40,652 nucleotides of DNA, taken from assembly GCF_029945705.1 (NCBI RefSeq), contig NZ_JAQSDC010000012.1, positions 1 through 40,652 of the forward strand. Direction: 5' to 3'. How positions within the stretch are numbered: the first letter of the stretch is position 1; each line of letters opens with the position of its first letter. Positions 17,213 to 26,380 of this stretch are shown piece after piece. The DNA is from Methylotenera sp. (lineage in GTDB: Bacteria > Pseudomonadota > Gammaproteobacteria > Burkholderiales > Methylophilaceae). The notes under the pieces were generated by a model, which was not told the DNA's origin, searched no databases, and was given only the letters and a program-made list of their open reading frames with translations. Made by a program: the position numbers and the translations under genes.

Positions 17213-19507
17213 TTATTGAGAAGATTTTTTTGCACCATTGCCAGCAGCATTACCCTTAGTTCGGTTAATGCGCACCACATCAGGTATTTTGCGTAAGCTA
17301 CGCATCAGCTCAGCTAAATGAATACGGTCTTTCACTTGCACAGTGAAATACAGATTAGCATAAGCGCTGCCATCCTCTTCTTCAACACTCACGTTATCAA
17401 TGTTAGAGCCAGCTTCGGCAATGCCTGAAGCGATTTTTGCTAACATACCAGGCTGATTTGCTACAGTTAGATTCAGGTTGGTTTTGTATAGACGCTGACT
17501 TTCTGGCTCCCACTCCACATCTAGCCACTTATCTGGATCTAAACGGAATTTACGTATCGCCGGACAATCGTGCGTGTGTACCACCAAACCTTTATCTTTA
17601 TTAATGAAGCCTAGAATTGGGTCGCCAGGTATCGGTCTGCAGCATTGCGCAAACTGTACCGCCATCCCTTCTGAACCACGTATGGTAATGGTATCTAATG
17701 GCTTAACCGTTTTACCGAAAATTTTGTCGAAGAACTTACCGCCCAAGAACTTACCTATAGCGCCCTCTTCTGGCTCCTCTGGTGCGCCAAGCATCGCTAG
17801 CAATTGGTGCGCCACCATGACGTTTTGGCGTTTACCTAAGCCGATTTCAGTCAATATTTGTGATTTCTTTTTCAACCCATAATCACGTATCAGCTTTTGC
17901 CAATGCTCTTCAGTGATTTGGCTAGGCTCAACATGTAAAGCACGCAACGCTTGATTAAGCATGCGCTCGCCAAGGTGGGCTGACTCAGTAGATTGTTGCG
18001 ATTTTAAAAAGTGCCTAATATGTGCGCGTGCTCGGCCTGTCACCACATAGTTCAGCCAAGCAGGGTTAGGTTTAGCGAGTGAACCCGTAATAATTTCCAC
18101 GTGATCGCCATTATGTAACTCTGTGCGCAGTGGCGCCAATTCTTGATTAATCCGCACCGCTACGCAACTATTACCAATGTCTGAATGAACAGCGTAGGCA
18201 AAATCAACTGCTGTTGCACCCTTGGGCAAAGCAAAAATCTTACCTTTAGGTGTAAATACATACACTTCATCTGGGAACAGATCAATTTTAAGATGCTCAA
18301 GAAAATCGAGTGAATCCACACTTTCACTTTGAATCTCTAATAAACGCTGTAACCACTGATGGGTTTGCTGCTGCAATGCGGTTAACTGCGCATCACTAGC
18401 TTTATACAGCCAATGCGCAGCCACGCCTGCATCAGCAATGTTATGCATCTCAGTACTGCGAATCTGCACCTCGATAGGCGTACCAAATGGGCCAAATAAA
18501 GTGGTATGTAGCGACTGATAGCCATTAGCTTTTGGAATCGCGATATAGTCTTTGAATTTACTGGGGATAGGTTTGTATAAAGCGTGCAAAGCGCCTAAGG
18601 CTAGATAACAACTCGATAAATCTTTGACAACGACTCTAAAACCATAAATGTCGTAAATTTGCGAGAACGCCGTGGTTTTACCCGACATCTTCTTATAAAT
18701 GCTGTAAAGATGCTTTTCTCTTCCTGATACCTCCGCATCAATATTCAACGTAATCAGTTGCTGCTTAATGGACTCTAATATCTTACTAACAACTTCTTTA
18801 CGGTTACCGCGTGCCGCTAAAATGGCTTTTGAAATTGCCCTGAACCGCATTGGGTAAAGGTACTGAAAACTTAAATCTTCAAGCGCTTGGTATATATCAT
18901 TCAAACCAAGACGATTGGCAATAGGCGCGTAAATTTCTAGTGTTTCTTTAGCGATAAGCTTTTGCTTTTCAGGTCGCATGGCTTCCAAAGTTTGCATATT
19001 GTGCAAACGATCAGCCAGTTTTACCAAAATAACTCGCACATCTTGCGACATGGCGAGCAGCATTTTTCTGAAATTCTCTGCCTGTGCGACACTCGCGCTT
19101 TGAAACTCGATTTTATCTAGCTTGGTTACACCATCAACCAATTCGGCCACCTGCAGGCCAAATTTTTCTTTAATGTCGTGGGTAGAAATATCAGTATCTT
19201 CGACTACATCATGCAATAAGGCCGCGAGCAGTGTGGGTACGTCTAAGTGCAAGTCAGCCAAAATACAAGCAACCGAAACGGGGTGCGTGATATAAGGCTC
19301 ACCCGTTTTGCGCACCACACCGTCATGTGCCTGATAGGCATAGCGATACGCCTCCCAAACTAGGGCAATATCTTGTGGTTTTAAATATTCTTTAAGACGT
19401 AAACTAAGCGCCGAATCCTCACTGTCCGCAGGCAGCAAGGGGGCTGAAGCTAGTGCTGAACTAGGCTTGAACAACTCCGCGTTTTGATTGGTTGCGGTTT
19501 TTGACAT
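17213..19507 (-). CDS. spoT: Bifunctional (p)ppGpp synthetase/hydrolase
   Basis: This enzyme makes and degrades the stringent-response alarmone. The 764-residue protein has an intact HD hydrolase domain (His75, HD at 99-100, ED at 103-104), a RelA/SpoT synthetase domain (about 240-360, including SIYKKMSGK and YGFRVVV), a TGS domain (about 400-465, VFTPKGKIFALPKGATAVDFAY) and a C-terminal ACT domain (about 670-750). Because the HD motif is complete it should hydrolyse as well as synthesise. It is about 60 residues longer than E. coli SpoT, partly from an extra N-terminal tail. It lies after rpoZ and gmk, the usual order, and leads directly into recG. Confidence 0.96.
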   Translation of the reverse strand: MSKTATNQNAELFKPSSALASAPLLPADSEDSALSLRLKEYLKPQDIALVWEAYRYAYQAHDGVVRKTGEPYITHPVSVACILADLHLDVPTLLAALLHDVVEDTDISTHDIKEKFGLQVAELVDGVTKLDKIEFQSASVAQAENFRKMLLAMSQDVRVILVKLADRLHNMQTLEAMRPEKQKLIAKETLEIYAPIANRLGLNDIYQALEDLSFQYLYPMRFRAISKAILAARGNRKEVVSKILESIKQQLITLNIDAEVSGREKHLYSIYKKMSGKTTAFSQIYDIYGFRVVVKDLSSCYLALGALHALYKPIPSKFKDYIAIPKANGYQSLHTTLFGPFGTPIEVQIRSTEMHNIADAGVAAHWLYKASDAQLTALQQQTHQWLQRLLEIQSESVDSLDFLEHLKIDLFPDEVYVFTPKGKIFALPKGATAVDFAYAVHSDIGNSCVAVRINQELAPLRTELHNGDHVEIITGSLAKPNPAWLNYVVTGRARAHIRHFLKSQQSTESAHLGERMLNQALRALHVEPSQITEEHWQKLIRDYGLKKKSQILTEIGLGKRQNVMVAHQLLAMLGAPEEPEEGAIGKFLGGKFFDKIFGKTVKPLDTITIRGSEGMAVQFAQCCRPIPGDPILGFINKDKGLVVHTHDCPAIRKFRLDPDKWLDVEWEPESQRLYKTNLNLTVANQPGMLAKIASGIAEAGSNIDNVSVEEEDGSAYANLYFTVQVKDRIHLAELMRSLRKIPDVVRINRTKGNAAGNGAKKSSQ

Positions 19508-19569
19508 ACCACTTTCACTAGGCTTTTTCTAAGAAATTAGATAGATAGTATTCTAAGATAAGCCAAATA

Positions 19570-19782
19570 TTAAGGATGAATGCGTGCAAGAAGCTCTACG
19601 CCAATTTTACCAGCAGCGATTTCACGCAGCGCTAATACAGTTGTTTTATCACGCAAACCTTGTGTGTTAATCAACGGCTCTGCGCCATTGTGTAGTTGAC
19701 GTGCGCGGTACGCAGCCACTAAAGTCAATTGAAAACGATTTGGAATTTGGTCTAAGCAATCATCTACTGTAATACGTGCCAT
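19570..19782 (-). CDS. rpoZ: RNA polymerase omega subunit
   Basis: Omega assists assembly of RNA polymerase and forms part of a ppGpp-binding site. The 70-residue product starts [10 protein letters not shown], has the [16 protein letters not shown] helix and the [11 protein letters not shown] segment of the family, and is slightly shorter than E. coli omega. It lies between gmk and spoT, the conserved order that links ppGpp synthesis to one of its targets. Confidence 0.96.
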   Translation of the reverse strand: MARITVDDCLDQIPNRFQLTLVAAYRARQLHNGAEPLINTQGLRDKTTVLALREIAAGKIGVELLARIHP

Positions 19783-19856
19783 GATGGTGTTTCCTAATTA
19801 ATAATGAGAAATAAAGCTTCTAAATTGAAGAATCTAATGCGCTTCAATCTAGAGTC

Positions 19857-20468
19857 TTATGTAAGTGTTTGAATTAAATCCGCATAACGTTGTAGTTGAA
19901 CTGAGCCTAAAAGCCGTTGTGCTCGAATGATTGCGGTAATGTCTTGTAGTGCAACATCAAAATCATCATTGATTGTAACATAATCGAACTCGCTCACGTG
20001 GCGCATTTCAGTACGCGCAGCAGCTACACGCTTAGCAATGACCTCTGCACTATCTTGACCGCGGCCATTCAGCCTGCGTTCCAACGCCTCGATGGACGGC
20101 GGCAACACAAAAATACTCACAGCATGCGGGTACAAACGACGTACTTGCTCTGCACCTTGCCAGTCAATTTCTAAAATAATATCAAAGCCCGCCGCTAGTG
20201 GTGCCTCTATAGCCGACTGTGAAGTGCCATAACGCGCATCATGCACTTCTGCACTTTCTAAAAATTGCGCCTCACCCAGCATACGCAAAAATGTCACATC
20301 ATCCACAAAGTGATAATCCACGCCATTCGCCTCGCTAGGACGCGGCTTGCGTGTAGTGTGAGAGATTGAAAGTTTCAAATGCTCGTCTTTGACCAGCAAA
20401 GCTTTAATCAAGCTAGTTTTGCCAGCGCCAGAAGCTGCAGTGATAATAAAAAGATTGCCTATAGTCAT
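19857..20468 (-). CDS. gmk: Guanylate kinase
   Basis: The enzyme phosphorylates GMP to GDP, feeding GTP and hence ppGpp pools. The 203-residue protein has the P-loop ASGAGKTSL (12-20), the GMP-binding segment SHTTRKPRPSEANGVDYHFV (about 36-55) and an EIDWQGAEQVR motif. The length is standard. It lies 42 bases after yicC and about 75 bases before rpoZ, the common yicC-gmk-rpoZ-spoT order. Confidence 0.97.
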   Translation of the reverse strand: MTIGNLFIITAASGAGKTSLIKALLVKDEHLKLSISHTTRKPRPSEANGVDYHFVDDVTFLRMLGEAQFLESAEVHDARYGTSQSAIEAPLAAGFDIILEIDWQGAEQVRRLYPHAVSIFVLPPSIEALERRLNGRGQDSAEVIAKRVAAARTEMRHVSEFDYVTINDDFDVALQDITAIIRAQRLLGSVQLQRYADLIQTLT

Positions 20469-20510
20469 ATTTGTATTTTATTCTAAATTTAACTGAATCA
20501 TCTATTTTGC

Positions 20511-21389
20511 TTATTCAATATTTTGAATTTGCTCGCGCATTTGCTCAATAAGTACTTTCAACTCCATGGATACTTGGGTGGTTTGTACTGAAACAGACTT
20601 TGAACCCAAGGTATTCGCTTCACGATTAAGTTCTTGCATCAAAAAGTCTAGACGTTTTCCTGCAGGTGCCTCGCTACTCAAAATCCGTTTCACTTCAGAA
20701 ATATGGGCAGTTAATCTGGTAAGCTCTTCATCAACATCAATACGCTGTGCAAACATCACCAGTTCTTGCGCGACACGCTCTTGGTCGATATTTTTTAAGT
20801 TTTCTTGCAGCTTATTTTCGAGTTTAGCTTGATACTCTTTGGTCAGCGCAGGTAATAACGGTTTGACTTTGACCACTAAAGATTCAATTTGGCTTAATCG
20901 TTCTAGCACCAGCGCTTTTAATTTTTCGCCTTCACGAGCGCGAGATGCATTCAAGTCTTGCAAACCTGCTTGCATTAAGTTTTTCACATCTTCCAATAGT
21001 GAATCTTGGCTCAAAGAATCATTGAGCACTACGCCTGGCCAGCGCAAAATATCCGCCACACTGAGCGGGCGGCTCTGTGGGAAATACTGCTGTGCTTTTA
21101 CTTGCATCGCAGCCAATTGCTGCATTAACGCATCATCCAACTGGGTTGCATGCCCTGCTTGAGTACGCTGAATTAAATTAACTTTACATTCAATTTTACC
21201 GCGACTTAGTTTTGCACTAATCAGTTCGCGAATAGCTGGCTCAAAGCTTCTTAAATTTTCATCCAGCTTAAAATGTAGATCTAAATAGCGGCTATTTACC
21301 GCGCGCAGCTCCAGTATTAAAGTTGCATTATCTATAGGTGAATTGATGGATTGCTCAAGAGCTGCAAAGCCCGTCATACTGAAAGTCAT
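20511..21389 (-). CDS. yicC: YicC family endoribonuclease
   Basis: YicC proteins are RNases that affect transcript stability, including some small RNAs. The 292-residue product starts MTFSMTGFAALE, the conserved N-terminus. It has an ELRAVNSRYLDLHFKL segment and ends with the family's C-terminal domain, including GKRLDFLMQELNREANTLGSKS. It is the first gene of a minus-strand block running into gmk. A 205-base AT-rich gap separates it from the divergent kinase gene. Confidence 0.92.
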   Translation of the reverse strand: MTFSMTGFAALEQSINSPIDNATLILELRAVNSRYLDLHFKLDENLRSFEPAIRELISAKLSRGKIECKVNLIQRTQAGHATQLDDALMQQLAAMQVKAQQYFPQSRPLSVADILRWPGVVLNDSLSQDSLLEDVKNLMQAGLQDLNASRAREGEKLKALVLERLSQIESLVVKVKPLLPALTKEYQAKLENKLQENLKNIDQERVAQELVMFAQRIDVDEELTRLTAHISEVKRILSSEAPAGKRLDFLMQELNREANTLGSKSVSVQTTQVSMELKVLIEQMREQIQNIE

Positions 21390-21594
21390 AATGAAAATTC
21401 CTGAAACTACGTTAGCTAAAACTAATAAATTAACAGCATGTTATCAAATACAAGCCAATAGATGCCAAAATAAACCACTAAATAACTTTAAGTACAATCA
21501 ATTACGCGTTATATTGCTGAATATACTCTAAGTCTAAATGCATTATTTAAATTAATTTACCCTTAATAAAACAAGTAAATAGAAAAAATATATA

Positions 21595-22584
21595 GTGTCA
21601 TCTACTGAAAATTTAGCGTTACCTACTGGCTACCAGTTACAAGATTACGAAATTCGAAAAGTCTTGAGCTCTGGTGGGTTTAGCTTCGTCTATTTGGCAC
21701 GCGATAAAGATAAAAACACGGTCGCCATTAAAGAGTATTTACCTACCTCAATTGCCTTGCGCACCGACAGTGCAACAGTTCAACCTAATGCTGACGACGT
21801 CGCCTTATTTAGACGCGGCTTAAAATGCTTTTTTGATGAAGGTTTATCGCTCGCTAAAATTGACCATAAGAATATCGTTCGAGTGCTTAATTTCTTCCGC
21901 GCCAATGAAACTGTTTACATGGTGATGCAGTATGAACGTGGGAAATCATTACAAGAATATATTTTAGGGCAGCAAAACTTAGTTTCTGAGCAATTTATCA
22001 GGCGTGTTTTTGGTGAGCTCTCCAATGGTTTAAGAGAGGTGCATACTCAAAAGCTTTTGCATTTAGATATTAAACCAGCCAATATTTATATTCGGCTAGA
22101 TGGTTCGCCTGTGCTACTAGATTTTGGCTCAGCAAGACAAGCTTTGAGTGAGAATTTAGCAAAATTCTCACCTAGTTACACACCGGGCTTCGCTTCACCT
22201 GAGCAATATTACGATAGAAAACTACTTGGGCCTTGGAGCGACATTTACAGCATAGGGGCCACCATGTATTCATGCTTAACACGCACTTCGCCGCCCGCTG
22301 CTAATCAACGGATTAAAAATGATTTGCTCGTTCCAGCAGTCAAATTGGGTAAAGACCATTACTCGCAAAGCTTGCTTGAAATTATCGACAGCTGCTTGAG
22401 TTTAGATTATCTTGAGCGCCCACAAAGCGTGTTTTCGCTGCAAAAGGCTTTGCTCGAATCTAAGCCGCTTCCTAAGAAAAAATCTAGCTTGGTCAATAAA
22501 ATAGTGCTTGCGCTCAATAAACCTATTTTGATGAAAAAAACACCCCCTCAAAAAGCACCTATTACGCACACAACCACTAATTAA
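21595..22584 (+). CDS. Serine/threonine protein kinase (Hanks type, soluble, non-RD)
   Basis: The 329-residue product is a eukaryotic-like kinase domain with little else. The glycine loop is SSGGFSFVY (25-33), the ATP lysine is Lys46 in VAIKEY, the catalytic loop is HLDIKPAN (156-163, Asp158), the metal-binding DFG is at 176-178 and SPE (201-203) replaces APE. Leu stands where Arg precedes the catalytic Asp, so it is a non-RD kinase. There is no transmembrane helix or sensor domain; the tail (about 290-329) is basic. The start is GTG with no clear ribosome-binding site. The PP2C gene follows after 15 bases, so kinase and phosphatase are a matched pair. Targets are unknown. Confidence 0.9.
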   Translation: MSSTENLALPTGYQLQDYEIRKVLSSGGFSFVYLARDKDKNTVAIKEYLPTSIALRTDSATVQPNADDVALFRRGLKCFFDEGLSLAKIDHKNIVRVLNFFRANETVYMVMQYERGKSLQEYILGQQNLVSEQFIRRVFGELSNGLREVHTQKLLHLDIKPANIYIRLDGSPVLLDFGSARQALSENLAKFSPSYTPGFASPEQYYDRKLLGPWSDIYSIGATMYSCLTRTSPPAANQRIKNDLLVPAVKLGKDHYSQSLLEIIDSCLSLDYLERPQSVFSLQKALLESKPLPKKKSSLVNKIVLALNKPILMKKTPPQKAPITHTTTN

Positions 22585-22599
22585 CGCGCATCAACCATC

Positions 22600-23526
22600 A
22601 TGAAATTTACTATTTTTCAAAATAGCCGTCAGGGTCCACGGCAATATAATCAAGACAGACTTGCGTACTCTTACAGTAAAGATGCGTTATTGCTGGTGGT
22701 AGCTGATGGCATGGGTGGTCATCGCCATGGCGAAATAGCCGCACAATTAGCAGTGACTACGATGACAGATGCTTTTCAACGGCTAGCAGTGCCTACACTT
22801 CCTAGCCCAGCTAAGTTCTTAATTGACCATATGCAACAGATTCACGACATGATAGACCAGCTCACGCAAGAGCGAGAGTTGATGGAAGCGCCCCGCACTA
22901 CTATTGTTGCGGCGGTCGTGCAACGCGGTGTATTGTATTGCGCTCATGTCGGCGATTCACGCCTTTATCATTTTAGAGATGGGCATTTGCTATACCGCAC
23001 CGAAGACCATTCGATTGTTCAATCTCTTTATTCAAAAGGGATGATCAATAAAGATGAGATGTCTACGCACCCTTATCGACACAAAGTTTACAGCTGTTTA
23101 GGCGGCGATGTCCCCCCGAAAATCGACCTTTCTGATCGACAGGAATTGGCTGAAGGCGATACCATTTTATTGTGTACTGACGGTGTTTGGGGTGCGGTAA
23201 CAGACGAGCAAATTAAACGCGTACTCAATAGCCCATCTATCACTGACGGAGTGACTACCTTGTTAGATGTCGCAGAGAATACTAGCCAAGAGCAAGGCGA
23301 TAATATGAGTGCTATCGGCTTGCAATGGGGTGATAAACAAAGCAATGGTCTTGCCGTTTCAACTATCTCTATGGCGATGGGTTTGACAACTACTATCATG
23401 AATCCAACGACCTACCCTAGCGGGCAAGATGCGGCATTGGATGGCGATTTTACTGACGATGAAATTGAAAATACCATCGCAGAAATTCAACAAGCTTTGC
23501 TTAAATCTAAACGAATATCAAACTAA
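22600..23526 (+). CDS. PP2C-type protein phosphatase, partner of the kinase
   Basis: This is a metal-dependent Ser/Thr phosphatase. The 308-residue protein has the family motifs in order: NQDRLAY (17-23), the metal-site DGMGGH (36-41), VGDSRLYHFRDG (about 127-138), the late aspartate motif LLCTDGVWG (about 190-198) and GDNMSAI (about 238-244). All catalytic aspartates are present. A C-terminal extension of about 60 residues, ending in an acidic helix, follows the domain. It presumably reverses the action of the upstream kinase. rph begins 44 bases downstream on the same strand and may share its transcript. Confidence 0.92.
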   Translation: MKFTIFQNSRQGPRQYNQDRLAYSYSKDALLLVVADGMGGHRHGEIAAQLAVTTMTDAFQRLAVPTLPSPAKFLIDHMQQIHDMIDQLTQERELMEAPRTTIVAAVVQRGVLYCAHVGDSRLYHFRDGHLLYRTEDHSIVQSLYSKGMINKDEMSTHPYRHKVYSCLGGDVPPKIDLSDRQELAEGDTILLCTDGVWGAVTDEQIKRVLNSPSITDGVTTLLDVAENTSQEQGDNMSAIGLQWGDKQSNGLAVSTISMAMGLTTTIMNPTTYPSGQDAALDGDFTDDEIENTIAEIQQALLKSKRISN

Positions 23527-23570
23527 ACGTATAATAACTAGCTCAAAAGATTAATCAGGATTTATCAAGC

Positions 23571-24302
23571 ATGCAATCAAGCAATTCAAGACCCAGCCAA
23601 CGCGCTAATAATCAGTTACGTAATGTCGAGATTATTCGCCATTACACCAAGCATGCTGAAGGTTCAGTATTGGTAAAGTTTGGTGATACACACGTGCTAT
23701 GTACAGCCAGTGTAGAAGAAAAAGTACCTGGCTTTTTAAAAGGCAAAGGTCAGGGTTGGGTGACTGCTGAGTACGGTATGTTGCCACGTTCTACTGGCAG
23801 CCGTATGGATAGAGAAGCTGCAAAAGGCAAGCAATCTGGTCGTACGCAAGAAATTCAGCGTTTAATCGGTCGCTCATTACGTGCCATTATTGATTTAGAA
23901 AAGCTAGGCGAACGCAGCATTCATATGGATTGTGATGTGATTCAAGCCGATGGTGGCACGCGTACTGCCAGCATCACTGGCGCTTTTGTGGCCTTACATG
24001 ATGCCATTTCAACCTTACTAAAAAACGGCAAGCTCACTGAAAGCCCGTTAAAGCAAGGCGTGGCAGCAATTTCAGTAGGCGTTTATAAAGGTATACCAGT
24101 ACTTGATTTAGACTATATTGAAGATTCAGACTGCGATACCGACATGAACGTCGTCATGACAACCGATGGCGGTTTTGTGGAGATTCAAGGCACAGCTGAA
24201 GGCGAGCCATTCAGCCGTGATGCCATGAATGCCATGCTAGATTTAGCCGCGCACGGCATCAATCAACTCATTATCAAACAGAATGAGGCATTAGGTGTTT
24301 AG
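23571..24302 (+). CDS. rph: Ribonuclease PH
   Basis: The enzyme trims tRNA 3' ends with phosphate as the attacking group. The 243-residue length is standard. [11 protein letters not shown] starts the domain; the [28 protein letters not shown] block and [14 protein letters not shown] are family signatures. Its stop overlaps the GTG start of rdgB by 8 bases, which shows translational coupling of RNA and nucleotide-pool housekeeping genes. Confidence 0.97.
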   Translation: MQSSNSRPSQRANNQLRNVEIIRHYTKHAEGSVLVKFGDTHVLCTASVEEKVPGFLKGKGQGWVTAEYGMLPRSTGSRMDREAAKGKQSGRTQEIQRLIGRSLRAIIDLEKLGERSIHMDCDVIQADGGTRTASITGAFVALHDAISTLLKNGKLTESPLKQGVAAISVGVYKGIPVLDLDYIEDSDCDTDMNVVMTTDGGFVEIQGTAEGEPFSRDAMNAMLDLAAHGINQLIIKQNEALGV

Positions 24303-24906
24303 CAAGCTCGTCATCGCATCAGGCAATAAAGGCAAGTTGCGCGAAATTGAGCACATACTTGCGCCACTAAAAATTGAAATTATCCCGCAAAGTACGCTTA
24401 ACGTACCTGAGTGTGAAGAGCCATTTTGCACTTTTATTGAAAATGCGCTTGCCAAAGCACGCCACGCCAGTAAACACACAGGCTTGCCCGCTCTGGCAGA
24501 TGATTCTGGCTTATGCGTAGACGCGCTACAGGGCGCACCCGGTGTGTTATCTGCAAGATATGCAGGTGAGCCCAGCCTTCCAAAAGAGAAACAGGATGAC
24601 GCTAACAATCAAAAATTGTTAGAAGTGCTTAAGGGTGAAAAAAATCGCCATGCGCATTTTTACTGTGTAATGGTGCTAGTGCGCCATGAGCATGATCCAG
24701 AACCTATCATTGCAGAAGGCCAATGGGTAGGCGAAATATTAAGCGAATATCGTGGCAATGATGGCTTTGGTTACGATCCTTTATTTTTAGATGCTAACAC
24801 AGGTAAAACTGTAGCCGAATTATCAATGGAAATTAAAAGTCGCATCAGCCACCGTGGGCACGCGATGGCAAAGTTATTGCAAAAAATAGAGCGATTAAAC
24901 GCATGA
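24295..24906 (+). CDS. rdgB: dITP/XTP pyrophosphatase (Ham1/RdgB)
   Basis: The enzyme removes non-canonical purine triphosphates (dITP, XTP) before they enter DNA or RNA. The 203-residue product has the [10 protein letters not shown] substrate motif near the N-terminus, [20 protein letters not shown] and FGYDPLF, and a C-terminal SHRGHA. The start is GTG at 24295, inside the end of rph. Its stop overlaps the next ATG by 4 bases (ATGA). All hallmark residues are intact. Confidence 0.96.
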   Translation: MFSKLVIASGNKGKLREIEHILAPLKIEIIPQSTLNVPECEEPFCTFIENALAKARHASKHTGLPALADDSGLCVDALQGAPGVLSARYAGEPSLPKEKQDDANNQKLLEVLKGEKNRHAHFYCVMVLVRHEHDPEPIIAEGQWVGEILSEYRGNDGFGYDPLFLDANTGKTVAELSMEIKSRISHRGHAMAKLLQKIERLNA

Positions 24907-25133
24907 GTAAAGACGAAAAAGAAGCATGGCCAAAATGGGTGCGTGACGACAATAGCGTTGTTGCATGCACAGAAAAAGTCAAAGTCATGACTGAAAACTT
25001 TGATGAAATTAAACAAATCGCCCAAGATGCATTTGAAGATGGCTTGCTAATGGAAGTCTCTGAAGAGCAGATGCGCGAAGCATTGCATCGTCTTGTTAAG
25101 ATGCTGGTGAATCCTTATCAAAAAAATCATTGA
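24903..25133 (+). CDS. Small conserved-looking acidic protein, function unknown
   Basis: I do not recognise a family. The 76-residue product is soluble with no signal peptide. It has a Trp-rich start (EAWPKWVRDDN), one Cys and a predicted helical C-terminal two-thirds rich in Glu. Start and stop overlap its neighbours: ATG within the rdgB stop, and TGA at the point where hemW reading begins. This placement supports real translation. From memory, a protein of this size occurs between rdgB and hemW in related Betaproteobacteria. A role linked to nucleotide cleaning or heme is only a guess from position. Confidence 0.7.
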   Translation: MSKDEKEAWPKWVRDDNSVVACTEKVKVMTENFDEIKQIAQDAFEDGLLMEVSEEQMREALHRLVKMLVNPYQKNH

Positions 25134-26361
25134 AATAAAACCTGCGGCATCGTTTTATCCAAAGCCGATTAACACCATTGCACCACTAGCAGGCGAGGCA
25201 ACATTATCTGGTCTAACCAACCCGCCGCCGCTGTCTTTATATATCCATATTCCTTGGTGCGTTAAAAAATGTCCCTATTGCGACTTTAACTCGCATGAGA
25301 GTCGACATAAAGATGGCGAAATTCCCGAAAGTGCCTATGTCGATGCCTTAATCGCGGATTTGGAGCTTGCCACGCCGAAAGTGTGGGGGCGGAAAATCAA
25401 AAGTGTATTCTTTGGCGGTGGCACACCAAGCTTGTTTTCTGCGGAATCGATAGACCGAATTTTAAGCCATGTGCGCATGCTTACGCCGTTAGAGGTTGAC
25501 GCCGAAATTACGCTAGAAGCCAACCCTGGCACTGTAGATACTGCTAATTTTGTCGGTTACAAGCAGGCTGGCGTGACTCGGCTGTCACTTGGTATACAAA
25601 GTTTTAATAGCGATTATTTAAAAGCTTTAGGACGTATTCACGATAGTGAGCAAGCGTTTGCAGCAGTTGAGCTTGCAATGAAAACCTTCGAGCAGGTCAA
25701 TTGCGACATTATGTATGGCTTGCCCAAGCAAAGCTTGGAAGATGCCATGCAAGACGCACAAACCGCAATGCGTTTAAGCCCTTCACATCTATCGTTTTAC
25801 CATTTAACCTTAGAACCGAATACACCGTTTTACCGCACGCCGCCTAGTCTGCCAGATGATGATACGAGTAGCGATATGCAAATTGCCATTGAAGCACTAT
25901 TAGCTGAAAATGGTTATGAGCATTACGAAACGTCTGCTTTTGCCAAAAAAGGTAAGCAGGCTAAACATAACCTTAACTATTGGCAATTCGGTGATTATTT
26001 AGGTATAGGCGCAGGTGCGCACAGCAAGCTCAGTTATCACGATAAAATCACCCGCGAAGTTCGCCCCAAGCATCCCAAAGCTTATATGGAGCAAGCGTTA
26101 CAAGGCAAGGCTGTTGAGCGTGAGTGGCTGATACCGCAAGATGAGCTTGGTTTTGAGTTTATGATGAATGCGCTAAGGCTGATGGATGGCGTGCCTGTGG
26201 ATTTATTTCAGCAACGCACTGGTTTAAATATTCGCACGCTAGAAGCCGCGATTAAAACCGCGCAAAGCAAGGGATTGCTAATCATTGAATCTGGCAATAT
26301 GCGGCCTACTTTATTAGGACAGCGCTTTTTGAATGAGCTTTTAGAACTGTTTCTGCCTTAA
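25129..26361 (+). CDS. hemW: HemW-like radical SAM protein (heme chaperone), start codon unclear
   Basis: HemW binds heme and a [4Fe-4S] cluster and delivers heme to respiratory proteins; it was long called oxygen-independent coproporphyrinogen oxidase-like. The frame contains PPPLSLYIHIPWCVKKCPYC, whose CxxxCxxC is the radical SAM cluster site, then FFGGGTPS, a TLEANPGT block and GIGAGAHS. The frame is open from 25111, but there is no ATG, GTG or TTG before these cysteines. The first standard codon (TTG at 25360) would remove the cluster site. I mark ATT at 25129, which overlaps the preceding TGA, as the most natural rare start; ATC at 25111 or 25126 or a sequence error are alternatives. From 25129 the product is 410 residues. 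Confidence 0.85.
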   Translation: MEIKPAASFYPKPINTIAPLAGEATLSGLTNPPPLSLYIHIPWCVKKCPYCDFNSHESRHKDGEIPESAYVDALIADLELATPKVWGRKIKSVFFGGGTPSLFSAESIDRILSHVRMLTPLEVDAEITLEANPGTVDTANFVGYKQAGVTRLSLGIQSFNSDYLKALGRIHDSEQAFAAVELAMKTFEQVNCDIMYGLPKQSLEDAMQDAQTAMRLSPSHLSFYHLTLEPNTPFYRTPPSLPDDDTSSDMQIAIEALLAENGYEHYETSAFAKKGKQAKHNLNYWQFGDYLGIGAGAHSKLSYHDKITREVRPKHPKAYMEQALQGKAVEREWLIPQDELGFEFMMNALRLMDGVPVDLFQQRTGLNIRTLEAAIKTAQSKGLLIIESGNMRPTLLGQRFLNELLELFLP

Positions 26362-26380
26362 TTAAAGTTTAAATTAAGCA

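Noticed and set aside
19822-19853. ATTGAAG/CTTCAAT inverted repeat between gmk and rpoZ
   Set aside because: Seven AT-rich pairs with no T-run; expected by chance in such sequence, and it would cut a conserved operon.
25335-25532. Minus-strand open frame in hemW, and the TTG start at 25360
   Set aside because: The first is a shadow; the second would delete the radical-SAM cysteines that are plainly encoded upstream.
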